Below, piece by piece: positions 32,567 through 43,981 of a stretch of 64,000 nt of DNA. The notes under the pieces were generated by a model. That model was not told the origin of the DNA and made no database searches. It saw nothing but the letters and a program-made list of their open reading frames with translations. Numbering within the stretch: position 1 is the first letter of the stretch; each line of letters starts with the position of its first letter. Both the position numbers and the translations under genes were made by a program. The DNA is taken from NCBI GenBank assembly GCA_028564705.1, contig JAPXFQ010001301.1, positions 496,001 through 560,000 of the forward strand. The letters are read 5' to 3'. The stretch is from Apricaphanius iberus. Taxonomy: Eukaryota; Chordata; Actinopteri; Cyprinodontiformes; Aphaniidae.

Positions 32567-34740
32567 TTACATCTGTTTCCTTTATATCTGTGAAATGTTA
32601 CAGGGTGGTTGATGTTTTTTATGTGTAAACTCATATGCAGATGTGTGGAAAACTTAAACGTGTACTTCAATAATATATATTTTTTCCTTCTCTACTATTA
32701 GCCTATGTTTCTTGTGCCAGTGCTCCTCAGCTATGAGTGCATTTCAACATTAAACATTGTTTTATTATTTCAAAAAGTGGAGGATATAAATTTCCCTGAC
32801 ACAGCTTGATCACTGTAGCCTAGAAATCTAGACACCCCTGGTGGCAGGCTATGATCACTGAGCATTTGATCGCTAAGAAGGCTGTTAAGAGTGGGTCAGA
32901 TCGATCTTACGTTTCCTTCTTAGTGAAAGTTCTTCTTAAGCTAAGAGTGACTCTGGGAAACACGTTCTTTCACAGCATTCTTAAGAGTGCTCCAAAGAAG
33001 ATCTTAGCGCTAAGAGCTTCTTAATACATTTGGGAAACGCGATGTCTGGCAGCCAGCTCCTTTTAAAGCACACTGATCGCTGATGTAAACCAGGTGCACA
33101 GATGAGCCAGCAGGGGGCAACAAGCGTGCAGCCAGATCTAGAAGGACAAAGGAGACTGCATGGTGATAACTAGCTAGCCCTCTGGCTTGAACAAAGGCCT
33201 AAATAGTTAATGGGAACTGCTTCTCGTCTGCCCTCTTTTGAATGGCTACACGCAGAGTCCAGTAGCACAGAACATCATAACAGCATAAAATCAAACATAC
33301 TGCTTTGCTTACAAAATAAAAAAGGAAAACAGAGTAACTTTAACACAATATCAATCAGTTCTTAGCAAAACACGCATGCACAATTGACTAGATCGGCTCC
33401 ACTCAGCTGAGAGAAAAAAAAGAAAAAGAGTTCCTACTTTATGGATTCTTCAGTCCACGGTCAGTAGATGGGCTTTTAAGAAAGGTAAAAAAAGGACTTA
33501 ATCCGTTTACCTGATTTGTGCAGGAGAGGCAAACAGGACGCTGACGGCTGATAAGCACTTTTATTATACACTGTCACAAACAGCTGTGATCCGCAGTGCG
33601 TAGCAGAGAAAGATGGATTTGACCCGGGCAGTTTGGAAGAGATCAGACTGCTCAGCTCCTAAGATCCTGAGGGTGAAAGAGAGCACTGAAGGACGGTTTA
33701 AGCTGACTAAGATAGATCCTCCCTTATCCAAGAATGGTGTTGGAATGGGTGCAATACAATGTCCTGCTCGCAAATTCATAGTTGCGGCGAGTTGCTGCAT
33801 CATCCAGGGACAGCTTCAAGTTAGTCAATAAGCTCTTCTTGGGGTGACCAGGTGGCAGCTGGCGGTGCAATGAGCTTTGAGAAGATGGCAGCTGGCCCAG
33901 TGCAAAGGATGCTGGGAGACTGAGTACATTTAGGCCGAGTCCATGTTATATTTAATATCTACTTGCTGATTCAACACAGATATGTGTTACTTGGTCATAT
34001 CATAGTTGAACATATACCCATCACTGGTACCTCTTTATAGCTCTGTATTCTTTCACAGCGTTAGACTGACAGCCTCCTTCTTCATCCCGAAGGTTACTTA
34101 GTTTAAATTTTTCTCAACTCATATCTTTTACAGTTTATTCCTACAGTTCTTAATTACCTCATTAATTAGTAGTCTGTCAAACACACACTCACACAGGTGC
34201 AAACACGCAATTTAATGGTGGACCCAGGTTAATCGACCATAGTGAGCAATCTATGAGTGTAGAGAGTTGACCAGCTGAGTAAAGGTAATAAATGGAAGTG
34301 CTTATTGACATCTACATTAATGATGGAGATTACTGCATGTTGACCCTGTTTCTATGAAATTTAGACATTACTTTTGACATGCCTCTTGCTATTATGCACA
34401 CTATCGCTCTTGGTCCTTACTCCCATCACCCATTTCTTCCCTTCCCCCTCCCTCATCTGATCAGTCATCAAACCTGCCATGGCAGCACTAATTAGAAGAG
34501 CCGTTTGACAGACACATTAATGCTCAGACTCATGACCTGGTGTCATTAGACATTGCTTTACGCTTACACGTGTAACACGATTAAGTAAACCGATTAAATT
34601 AGTGACTTTTTATTTATTGCTGATGTCTTTTGCTGGTGAATTTTTTTTCTTCATCTGGTCATCTACCTTATAGAAGTTTTTGTCTGAGGATGTGGGCCCC
34701 TGGGCTTTAACTAATGTGTAGGCCCTACATAATCATAGTT

Positions 34741-34742
<2 letters not shown>
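32567..34742. other. Non-coding stretch
   Basis: Around 32860-33060 the text has several CTTAAG/CTTAGCGCTAAGAG-type inverted motifs and two GGGAAAC(A/G)CG motifs, perhaps a decayed MITE or Harbinger end. Nothing else is recognised. Confidence 0.35.

Positions 34743-34818
<76 letters not shown>
34743..34818. repeat. (TAA)n microsatellite
   Basis: An uninterrupted AAT trinucleotide run of about 76 bases. Confidence 0.95.
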
Positions 34819-34819
<1 letters not shown>

Positions 34820-34980
34820 GATTGCATTTATATATTACTTATCGAGACCCACTTTAAAATTCCATTTTTAATTCACTCTCACATTTGCACACTGGTGGAA
34901 GCAAGCTACATTAGTAGCCACAGCTGCCCTGGGACAGACTGACAGAAGCCAGGCTGCCAACACCAGTTATGTATATAGTT
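34819..34980. repeat. Dispersed fish repeat fragment
   Basis: GGATTGCATTTATATATTAC, CACATTTGCACACTGGTGG and CAGCTGCCCTGGGACAGACT occur in the order seen in a widespread fish repeat. Only this fragment is present. Confidence 0.45.
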
Positions 34981-36489
34981 ATGTAGTTGTCATGAACATT
35001 CACTACAACTAATTATATTACATACATATATAAAATGTACCAAATCTGTTATTGTGTGTTTATATAGATCCAAGTGTGGTAATACTGGAAATTTACATGG
35101 GCTAAAATGTTGACATCGGTGAATCCCTAATATGTATTTGTGTTTGGGGTTTTTTTAGGATTACAAGCTGAAACATTGCAGAAAAGTAGGGTTTCACAAA
35201 TTACATACTTATTAAGCCGTTACTCACAAAGTACAAACAACCCTGAATTGGTTTCAGGAAAACAAAACTACCATGGATTCCAAATTAGAATATGTTGTAT
35301 CAATAGCAATTTAAAATCTTTTATTGGTTGCTGCTGCATCGACTTCAAGATAAACAATAAAACTGATTAAGTGCAAGAACGTACAACTCTGATATATACT
35401 TTAAAGAAGCCAAATAAACAAGTTATACATCCAAACATTTATAAGTCCTTCATATGAGTAAATAAAGGTATCCAAACTCAAAATAAGTCTTAAGTATAAA
35501 CTATTTGGTAAATAGAAAGAAGAAGAAATGTCAAAGAGTACTTATCTGCCAGCCAGATAAAAAAATTTGATATAAATAAATATTAACAACACTATACCAA
35601 AACTCTTTCATTGATGAGTCAAATTGTTTTTGTATAGCTAACCCTTATAAGCTTAGTTTGACAGGAACTTTGAAAGGATGGATACTTTTCTATTGTTTTT
35701 TTGTTTGTTTTTTCAGAAAATTCCTTCAAAAGATCACTAAAGTCTTTCTTACTCACTAGATTGCTCCCAAGAGACACAAGAGTCAAATGATTCAGCCTTA
35801 CCTGTCCCATTGTGGATCCGAGTCTATTTTTATTAATTTAAGCTTATAGTTATAGAGGAATCGCTTACCACTTGCATTTGATTCAGGGAGTATCAAATGC
35901 AAGTACTGTTGAGTCAACAGTAATCCAGAAATATTTGGTTAATTTTAATTCACTGATAAAAAACACGATCACCGATAAGCTGAATAAAATCCTCACGTGT
36001 TTAAGGCACACCTGATAATCCAGAAGACTCAGTTCGATTTGGGACCAAAATTGCAACATTGTTGCCGTTTTTAGCTGGTGCATTTGGCATTCACGCTGGC
36101 TTTTTATTATTATTATTATTATTTATTTTTATTATTTTTATAGAAAGTCCAGAGCTTTGAGCAACAATTTCACCTCTCCGCCTGTGGTGGCGCTGTTGTA
36201 GAGCTGTGCTTCCTCCTGCCCTGAGAGAATGTCCAGTAGTCTACAGCTGAATTTTAACAAACCCAGAAGAACAGACGATTGCAGCGGTTTTAGGATTGAC
36301 CTGTTGTTTAACAAATGTGCCAGATAATACTGCAGCAGTAACTCAGGATATCCATAGAATGAGGTGGAGGACTATGGACAATGTTCTTGTTTTTATTTAC
36401 AAGACGTCTGAGAAGCCTCTATATGAGCATTTTGTCATGAGGACTGCCTGAATACAACTTCCAGCACAAATGGCCTCCATATACAGCTG
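34981..36489. other. AT-rich non-coding stretch
   Basis: No gene or element recognised, apart from a short TTATTATTATT run near 36105-36135. Confidence 0.4.
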
Positions 36490-37190
36490 AGCAAGGTACT
36501 GTATGTACAAGATCCAGCATTTATTTCTCCAGCATTAGTGGTTGTTTAGATTGTTTTCAATGAGGAAGCCCTGTACATAGTCCGCTAACTGGTTTTGGAG
36601 CGGCCCCAGTCCCTTTGTCATTCACACATGCAATCAAACCGAAGCAGAGTTTGTTTCAGTCGAACCGAGACCACATTTTTTTAGGCAGACTAGAGTTCGT
36701 TTGTTTGGTCCGAATTAGAGTTCAATGGCCCATTCAAATATGCCCAAACGAACCGGACTTTCGGGGGGCAAACGAACTAGAGTTTGTTTCAAGCTGACTG
36801 AACAGGGCTGGTGTCAATGCACCCTTAAAGACTCCAGTAATGTGTTTGGAATGGCCAACAATGGGAATATTTTGTGAATTCTGCTACTAATCAGCAAAAC
36901 TGATCCCTTACCGAAGTCTCTGTCTAAGGGTATCTTTCTTCTAAGGGAGCTTCTGCTCTGGCTTCCACGCCTCAAGTTCTTCAATCGGCAGCCTCCAAAT
37001 AACAAGCTCTTCAGACGCTGGCCTCCAAGTAAAACTCTGCTTCGGTTCGATTGCATGTGTGAATGGCAACAGGACCGGGGCCGCACTAAAAGCGGGAAGC
37101 TGACTTTTGTACAGGGCATCCTGGGTAAATATAATCTAAACAATCACTAATGCTGGAGAGATAAAAGCTATATTTTGTACATACCTTGCT
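36490..37190. repeat. Long inverted repeat, two arms of about 160 bp
   Basis: The left arm 36490-36653 and right arm 37031-37190 are inverted copies. Outer text is AGCAAGGTA / TACCTTGCT; shared text includes CTCCAGCATTAGTG and CACACATGCAATCAAACCGA with its inverse. The spacer carries a fragment (36945-37030) homologous to 37630-37735 of the adjacent retroelement. A MITE-like piece lies at 36655-36830, rich in GTTCGTTTG. No flanking duplication is visible, so it may be a rearranged foldback element rather than an intact transposon. Confidence 0.7.
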
Positions 37191-37321
37191 AAACATCTGT
37201 ATAAGATTCAGCTCAGTTGACCCTTGCTCCAGCTCGAGTCCAGTCGGCTTGAGTGCCGGCTTCACTATCAGTCCAGCTGGTCTCTGCAGCAGTCTAGCCA
37301 GTCTCAGCTAAGGCTTCAGCT

Positions 37322-37836
37322 ATGCCGGTTTTCCACGCCTGCTCCACTCAAGTCAGCTTCATTGCAAGGTTACCCTTCACTCCTGCCATCCTCCTAACCA
37401 CAAAATCAAGCTCCACAAACCTCCAAGTCATAAGGCTCAGCTTCACCGACCAACAAGTCACAAGGCTCAGCTTCACCGACCAACAAGTCACAAGGCTCAG
37501 CTTCGCCAACCACCAAGTCACAGGGTACAGCTTTGCAGACCATCAAGCCAAAAGGTTCAGCGTCGTCGCTTTTCAATCCACACCAGCCTCCAAGACACAG
37601 GGTTCTGCTCTGCTGCCGGCCACCCAAACACAAGCTTCTGCTCTGACTTCCACGCCTCAAGTTCTTCAGACGCCGGCCTCCAAATCACAAGCACTTCAGA
37701 CACTGGCCTCCAAGTCAAAATCTCTTCAGACGCCGGTGGTTTCTTCCCTCTGTCCAGAACCCCTTCCTCCCACCGTGGGCAGAAGTTCCTGGTTTGTGCG
37801 CCAGGAGGCGCACCTTGAGGGGGTGATACTGTTATG
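37322..37836 (+). pseudogene. LTR-retroelement coding remnant with 10-aa repeats
   Basis: This open frame of 171 codons ends at 37837, just before an LTR-like sequence. It has no ATG-proximal domain I know. Its middle is a tandem array of a 10-residue unit (RLSFTDQQVT), and the second half is rich in Ser/Thr/Ala/Gln with a looser repeat (QTPASKSQAL, QTLASKSKSL). It ends SSWFVRQEAHLEGVILL, a short coding tail that I recall directly before the 3' LTR of fish gypsy-type elements. No function should be inferred; it is probably the 3' end of a degenerate retroelement frame. Confidence 0.5.
37411..37560 (+). repeat. 30-bp tandem repeat, five units
   Basis: Five consecutive 30-base units start at 37411, 37441, 37471, 37501 and 37531, each ending AAGGCTCAG or a close variant. 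The second and third are identical and the outer ones diverged. The period keeps the reading frame, giving a 10-residue repeat. Confidence 0.9.
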
Positions 37837-38080
37837 ATTTGTCTCCGTCTTTGTCTGCGTCTCTTCTTTCTCCGTTTCTGTCTGTCCCTTAGTCTCATTG
37901 TCTGTGTCAATCAGTCTGTGTCCTCCTTTATTTTATTCGAGTCAGCTGTTCCCAGTCCTTGTCCTCGTATTGTCTGTGCTCTGGTTTGCATCTATTATTT
38001 CTCTGTAAATTTACAATAAATATGGGCCGCAAGAGCTACAAATGATGCTCTGCCTCTGGCTCCTCCTTCAACTTAAACTT
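37830..38080 (+). mobile_element. Retroelement 3' LTR-like sequence
   Basis: It starts TGTTATGATTTGTCTCCGTC after a GGGGGTGATAC polypurine-like stretch. It contains a polyadenylation signal (TACAATAAATATGG near 38011) and ends near GCTCCTCCTTCAAC, the layout of many fish LTRs. The matching 5' LTR was not found in the window. Confidence 0.5.
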
Positions 38081-38088
38081 TTCTGGTG

Positions 38089-38367
38089 CTATAGGGAATC
38101 AATCTTGGCTGGTGGGATGAATATTGATACCCATCTGTAGTTATAATTATAGGCTTTAGAGATTACTTCAAAAAAGGATGACCAGAAAGGAACTATTTTT
38201 GGACAGGACAAAAACATATGATAGGAAGTAGCTGGAGTCAGTTTACATCTATCAAACAATGGGTATGTGTTTGGAAAATTTTTGAGAAATGTAACCTGTG
38301 TAACACTGACTTGTATTAAGGAATGTTTTGAACATATAGAAGATGAGTGGACTCTGGTTAAAGCCAT
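38089..38367 (-). pseudogene. L1-like LINE ORF2 C-terminal fragment
   Basis: The minus strand reads LFDRCKLTPATSYHMFLSCP and KIVPFWSSFFEVISKAY. This corresponds to the cysteine/histidine segment (CxxC…HxxxxC) near the end of L1/Tx1-like ORF2 proteins, with one cysteine replaced. Nothing upstream of ORF2 remains beside it. ORF1 of a possibly related element lies at 40118-40764 on the same strand, but a connection is not shown. Confidence 0.6.
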
Positions 38368-38428
38368 ATCCCACTCTGCTGGGTGGCCAAATCATTCTCC
38401 CACTGTTCTCAAATATGTGAAATAGACA

Positions 38429-38600
38429 GTGTTGGGGAGAATACTTTGTAAGTGTATTTAGCTACAGATTACTGAATACCTGCTTTAAAATGTATTTTGT
38501 AACGTATTCCGTTACTTTGCTGAATCCTGGTATCGAATTTTAAATACTTGGAATACTTCTTAAAACAGCATTTAAAGGTTGAATATGGAACATTTTTCTT
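38429..38600. repeat. hAT-like MITE end
   Basis: CAGTGTTGGGGAGAATACTT followed by alternating GTATTTAG/GTAACGTATTCCGTTAC motifs is the usual terminus of a widespread fish hAT-type MITE. The second end is not seen. Confidence 0.45.
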
Positions 38601-40117
38601 AAAAGCTATCTCTTTAGAAAAGTAATACTTCAATGGGGAGTTTAGAGGTGTGCAGAATGAAAGTACACCATTTCCTTTAAAAGCTATAATTTACCTAAAA
38701 TCGTTAAAAAAGATAACTTTTTCTGACCATTGCACTGTGTTTATATTTACGTGTTCCAGCCAACAGCGGCGTGGCATTGCAGGTTGCCAATTACTATTGT
38801 AAACAACTGCCTGGAGCAACAAGGCATGTACTGTAGAAAATGGAGCATTTTGTAAGTTAAGCTGCTGTGCCTAAGCACCATAGATTTCATTATCTTTTTC
38901 AGAAAAGGAGCGACCTTACAAGATCTAAAACTACAGTTTAGGTGAAGACTACAGCAGATGGACACAAATGTAAAAACGTTCAAGGCATCAAAACGTACGC
39001 GAAAATGGCGAAGTTGCTCATGGAGCAAGCTAAGAAAGCTTGCTAACGTCTAAAGTTAGCTGTCGGTACAACAGCTTTGCAGAACTTGTGCATATGACGT
39101 TGTTCCTAGATATGAGAGCACTGATTATGACCCATCAACCTCCAGACCAAGTAGACAGAGGAAAAGGAAGCGGTTTCCTCCTGCTCTGTCCCGCATAGCA
39201 GGCTCACTTTCACCGCTGCAGCGAGTGGCTATTATGAAGACTTTTCTAGCTCAGTGTAATACGCACGCTGTGAAATTTGTTGGATGTTTATACAAATTCT
39301 AAAGTATAAATTATGACATTTATAGAGGACACCACATACAATTATGAAGATGAAGAGAGGACAGGTACAAGAACTTACTGTTGCCTTTGACCCATATTTT
39401 GTTATATTTATTTTTCATTTAGTATTTTAATCTAATCAGTAAATATAGTTCTTACCCTGTAAGATTTGTTGCTGGACATAATGCTGGCTGGTCACAGCAA
39501 CAAAACTGGCATCCAGACGGCTCAAAATTAAGTTTTGTTATTGCAACTACAACCTCAACACACTAGATGTCGCTTTGGTGCCCATGTTCGATATTCAACC
39601 TTTAAAATTTGACGTGTAACAATGTGACCTAATTTTTTTTAATCCAGCCAGTCAAAATGACAGACAAAAAAAAATGTCTAGCACGGCACAAAAACAAAAA
39701 AAAAACAACATTTAACACATTAACAGATCTTAAGAAGGCTATTCCCCTCATAAAACTTTATACTTCTGCAAACCTGCATTTGCATGCTACCCGTAATAAG
39801 GGATACATTTTTAAACCGTTGATGAACATCTCCAACAGGGTATTAAACAAACTGTGTTGTCCTTTCACAATTTTGAGAGAAAAAATGTCATAATATTAGT
39901 AATGAAAAAATAAAATATTTAGGAAGGCGCTTATAAGTAGCATTACGTGTGGTGTGTATTCACACCATCAAATATAAAATGTTCATTGCCACTATGACGA
40001 ATGATTATAAAATATGAGAATAAAGAATATTCATCATACAACAGAATAGCCATATCTTATGATACCACCGCCTCTTGAGTGATTTTCAGTGTGATTAACC
40101 TCATCGTTAGCTTTACC
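38601..40117. other. Non-coding stretch
   Basis: No gene or complete element recognised. The minus-strand open frame at 38747-39028 has no recognisable motif. Confidence 0.4.
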
Positions 40118-40764
40118 TCAGTCACCATACTCTGCAGCCTGTGAGGCGGGGCATTCATTATCAACAGCAACATTATTATTAATGGAAGTGGTGGAGTCTG
40201 ACAATGAATGGACATGGTCTGTTGTCTCCATCTGCTGGTCTAGGAGCCAAACTCCTGTGGGCTCTATCCACCAATGGCGACCTCTCGAAGTTCTTCTCCC
40301 CAATCACATCAAAGCCTAGTTTGGTGATGAATTCTGTTGGTTGTAAGCCCTCTGCATTTTCTGGAATTCCCACAATGCGTATATTCTGCCGTCTGGTGTA
40401 GTTTTCCAAATACGCCACCTTCTCTCTTAAAGCCTTGTTCTCTTTAGCTAGGGAGGATTGGGAGGCTTCCATGCTGCTCAGTCTCTTGTGGAACTTGTTC
40501 ATTCCTTCTTCAATGTCAGTAATTTGTTGGCCGGATTGAACTTAGAGAAGCAACAGATGCACAGTTCTCCTCCTGGAACGAGTCAATAGAGGCTCCTATA
40601 ACTGTATTTGCCAGCGCATCCATGCTGTTAACGTTAGCATCTGTTTCTTTGCTTGCTGAGGAGCTCGACTTGCACCACTGTGGCATTCCTAGTCTGTCGT
40701 TTGGTTGGTTTAGGAGGCATTCATCCACTCCTAAGAAAGTAAAGTCAATTACTAAATGTTCCAA
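40118..40764 (-). pseudogene. L1-like LINE ORF1 protein relic
   Basis: The minus strand reads MNKFHKRLSSMEASQSSLAK, a coiled coil, then VAYLENYTRRQNIRIVGIPE, the conserved junction between the coiled coil and the RRM in L1/Tx1-like ORF1 proteins, and SPLVDRAHRSLAPRP. Upstream, in another frame, lies the basic N-terminus (40764-40516). There is at least one frameshift near 40500-40540, and the C-terminal domain is lost after PRP. It encoded an RNA-binding chaperone of a LINE, now dead. Confidence 0.7.
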
Positions 40765-43579
40765 CGAAGTTTAACCGGTTACGAGATCCAAAATTAATTC
40801 ATTTAATATATTAAAGCGGGAGCTGTGCAATTTTTTGGAGATATCAAACACTATGGATTCTGGACATGCCATGAGCCAAAAGCGATGCCCAGAAAAGGTT
40901 AACATGCCTATCTTTTTGCAAAAAAACAAAAAAAAGCTAATAGTTAAAATTAACGCATTAACGCAGGTGGAATCATTCCTAGAGTTTACTCAATTTTTTA
41001 AATGCAATTAACGCATATACAGAACACCGAAGTGTTCATAATTCAGCCTCTCCTTCCTAACCAGCCAAACAACGAATTGTTGTGCAGCAGCATATGTGTG
41101 TGTGTCTAAATGACTGAGTATATAGGCGTATTGGGTTGATACGATTACAAGTTCATAAGTTATCTGTGGGAGTTTTCCTTAACGCCTGCTTTGGATTTCA
41201 GCACGCTTCGCATGGTGCAGAGTATAAATGCAGCGTGTTTATGTTGATTTATTGATGTTGGTTAACTGTATAGCTTCAGTATATTTCATAGTGATCTACC
41301 GCTGTGTTAAAAATGCAGATTTATTCCGTGAAAGGAATGTTTTCGAACCTAAAGTAGTGCTAATTCATTAGCGGAAGTAGTTGTTTACATCTTCTTAATA
41401 ATTGCATTAATTTCCTGACTTAATAAACTGGAAAATCTGGTGAGTGTTTACTTATGGGAATATGTTAAATTGTGACATTTTATTTATGTGATGTTTAACA
41501 CAGACTGGTGATATCCAAATATTAAGTTTATTCATATATTTTGGTTAGTTCTACCTGTATTTCTTATTATTTTTCATATGAGACCACAAATATATTGTGA
41601 ATGTGACTGTGAAGTTCTAAACAAAAATTTAATTGATTTCTCCTATATTTAATTAAAAAAACTGGATTTGTCCTTTATTTACACTGAAAATTTTAGTTTT
41701 TTTGGTCATATGTAGGAATGGTAATTCATTCACAGCTACCCCATGAGTGATTAGATCACATTTTTTATCGTTTGACAGTCCTACAAAAAAAAAGAAGAAA
41801 AAAAAAATAGTGTTTTTGGACAAAGTTTTTATGTTTTCCATTTTTTAAGCACAATTTCGAGCACCGTTTAACCATTTAAAAAAATACTGGTTTGCAACCG
41901 GCATCGGATTAAACCTAAACGATACCCATCCCTACTCCTGTTCAATGGCACCCCTGTTACATCGGTATGTGTTCCCCAATCGCGATGTGTTTTGACTACA
42001 CCTAAACAACGGCAATTTTATCTGTTGTGGGGCAAGGTCCAGCCTTTGTCGTTTCTGATTGGCTGACCAGTTGATGTCTTACTAATCCTAACACCCAAGA
42101 ACAATTGCATAACCCTAAATCAGTAAGTTTTCTAAATCTAACATTGGAGGAGCATTACCGAACCATAACTTCACTATTTTCCTGTTCGGGAACCAGTGCC
42201 TAAACCTAACATGATTCATCTATTTAACATTTACAAGCAGCAGGGTTGTTGCACGAGGGGGGAACACATATCAACATAACATCCCCCATGCAGCTGGGTT
42301 GTTTGTGTTGGTGGTGTTTTTTTACTTGTCTTGTGAGCTGCAGGTTTCCTCCAGAGGGCAGGGCTGAGCAGGGTGTAGGGTGCAGAAGCCATGAATTACT
42401 GAAGAAGAAACATAGCTGGCTGCTGATCACCCTTTGCGTAGTCTTAACCTAAGTGGTATCTTTAGCCCCCTGGGTCTCTAATGTATTCTCCATGTTTAAT
42501 TCCCTCGTTAACCTCGGTGTGTCTCTCCTTTCAAGGTGATCGTCTGAGATTCCTTTTGGATTTAAGCTTTTATGACCGCCTCCTGGATTTTCCATCTAAA
42601 CCTGACAAACCTATATCATTCTCCACGATCAGCACCTCAAGAATTCTGAACTACGGTATCCGACCAACAACATGGATCCCACCCATTTTTCCCTAGTGAT
42701 TCATTTTCATCTGCAACCAGGTCTCATCCTTCACCTCTTACCACAATCACCCTTGCTCGGTATTTCCCTCATGCTCATCTCCCTCATTGTGGTCACATAA
42801 CCCAGGGAAGCCACCACCAAGTCATCCTCACAATCTATTTTTCTGTTGGTACAATAAACCTGTTGAATTTTTTTTCCAGTCTCCTAGGAGATTTTGTGTA
42901 TGTGGATCAAAAGTCCAGCTCAATAAAGACACATTGTAATAATGCAATCAAGTTCAGTTCACTATGCCCATTGAGAAAATGCGATTTGATATTAAACAGA
43001 GTACATAAAGCCCTTTAGAAAGAACATGATGTTATTGGCAGGAGTAGCCCATCTGATGTCCCTGTCCACGAAGACATCACTGTCAAACAAAGGCCAGACA
43101 AGTTTTCATCATGAAAAATATTTACCTTATTTCTAGCTTTTGACATGTACTAAACTTTTTCCTGCATTTATCGTGTTTGTCTTTGCACCAACCTAGGTTT
43201 TGCCAAAAATGTTATCATCAAATACTTGCTTCAAATTATTTTGCCAGAAATGTCATCCAAATATTCGTTTCAAATTATTTTTGTTCGATAATCTTTTAAA
43301 TTAAGATACTTCAAGATTTATGAGAAACGTCAAAATAAAATCACCAGGCAACAAATTCACACATTGTTTTCAAAGTAAACTACCATCACGCTTGTCATCA
43401 CATGAGGCTGTTGTGATGACACTGTCAAATATATACCGTCATATTTATTAAAACTTCGATATTACTGAAAAGTAAATTATTTCAGTAAGTGACTGGGACA
43501 GATGAATTCCACACAACCTTCACGTCTGGTATATCAAAAAGGCCTCTGCAGTAGGTTGGAGAAACATACCAAGTAGGAT
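40765..43579. other. Intergenic stretch upstream of PAXIP1
   Basis: No gene recognised. A MITE end at about 41640-41783 (AGTGATTAGATCACATTTTT … CGTTTGACAGTCCTA) resembles 56520-56637. A few CCTAACCCTAA-like motifs near 42080-42210 are too degenerate to be telomeric. The remainder is unassigned. Confidence 0.4.
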
Positions 43580-43699
43580 TTGACGGGGTTTTCGTGCTTT
43601 GGAAACCATTTCCCGTCCCTTAGTAATAAGAGTTCGCCAAATTTTATTTTTAAAAAAATCTTAAAAACGATATTTTATACGCGAGTACCTGACTGGGAG

Positions 43700-43900
43700 C
43701 GAGAGAATCCAGACGGAACTGAATATTTTTACTCCTGGCATTTTTCCGGCCCCCCCTCTGACTGCAGGCACAGTGCTGCGGTCCAAGGCGCGCTCACTGA
43801 TTTGGCGCTTCACTGTCCGGTTAGTGTGCAGCAGTCAGATTCATTCTTACTTCTACACATTTCACGCAGTTTTGCAATCTTCCACTGTTCATGGACAACC
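43700..43900 (+). promoter_or_regulatory. Presumed PAXIP1 promoter-proximal/5' UTR segment
   Basis: This is the sequence directly before the start codon. It is somewhat richer in GC and CpG than the flanks (GGCGCGCTCACTG, GGCGCTTCACTGTCCGG). No TATA box was found. The transcription start cannot be located from sequence, and an upstream untranslated exon is possible. Confidence 0.35.
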
Positions 43901-43908
43901 ATGTCTGA
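43891..43908 (+). promoter_or_regulatory. Five-codon upstream ORF overlapping the PAXIP1 ATG
   Basis: ATG GAC AAC CAT GTC TGA starts 10 bases before the main ATG, in another frame, and ends 5 bases past the first base of the main ATG. The main ATG has A at -3, whereas the upstream one has T at -3 and G at +4. Initiation at the upstream ATG would exclude the main start except by reinitiation, so it may lower translation. Confidence 0.6.
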
Positions 43909-43981
43909 GGAGGAAATCAAGGTCCCTGATGAACTTTTTAAAGATGTTAAATTCTACGTTGTTGGGGACATTGAGCCAAAG
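43901..43981 (+). CDS. paxip1: paxip1 coding exon 1
   Basis: It encodes [20 protein letters not shown] and on to GDIEPK (27 codons, phase 0 end), the first strand and helix of BRCT1. The start was chosen because human PTIP starts at the equivalent position and the sequence upstream has no in-frame ATG. Donor GTAAGG at 43982. Confidence 0.93.

Noticed and set aside
37322..37837. Possible new repeat-containing host protein
   Set aside because: It runs straight into an LTR-like sequence with a typical retroelement coding tail, and a related fragment lies in the adjacent inverted repeat.
42080..42210. CCTAACCCTAA-like motifs as interstitial telomere sequence
   Set aside because: Only scattered, imperfect units; also seen at 49796-49862. 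Not a tandem array.
43580..43900. Possible N-terminal extension of paxip1 through an open in-frame stretch
   Set aside because: No in-frame ATG exists in it, and human PTIP starts at the position corresponding to 43901.
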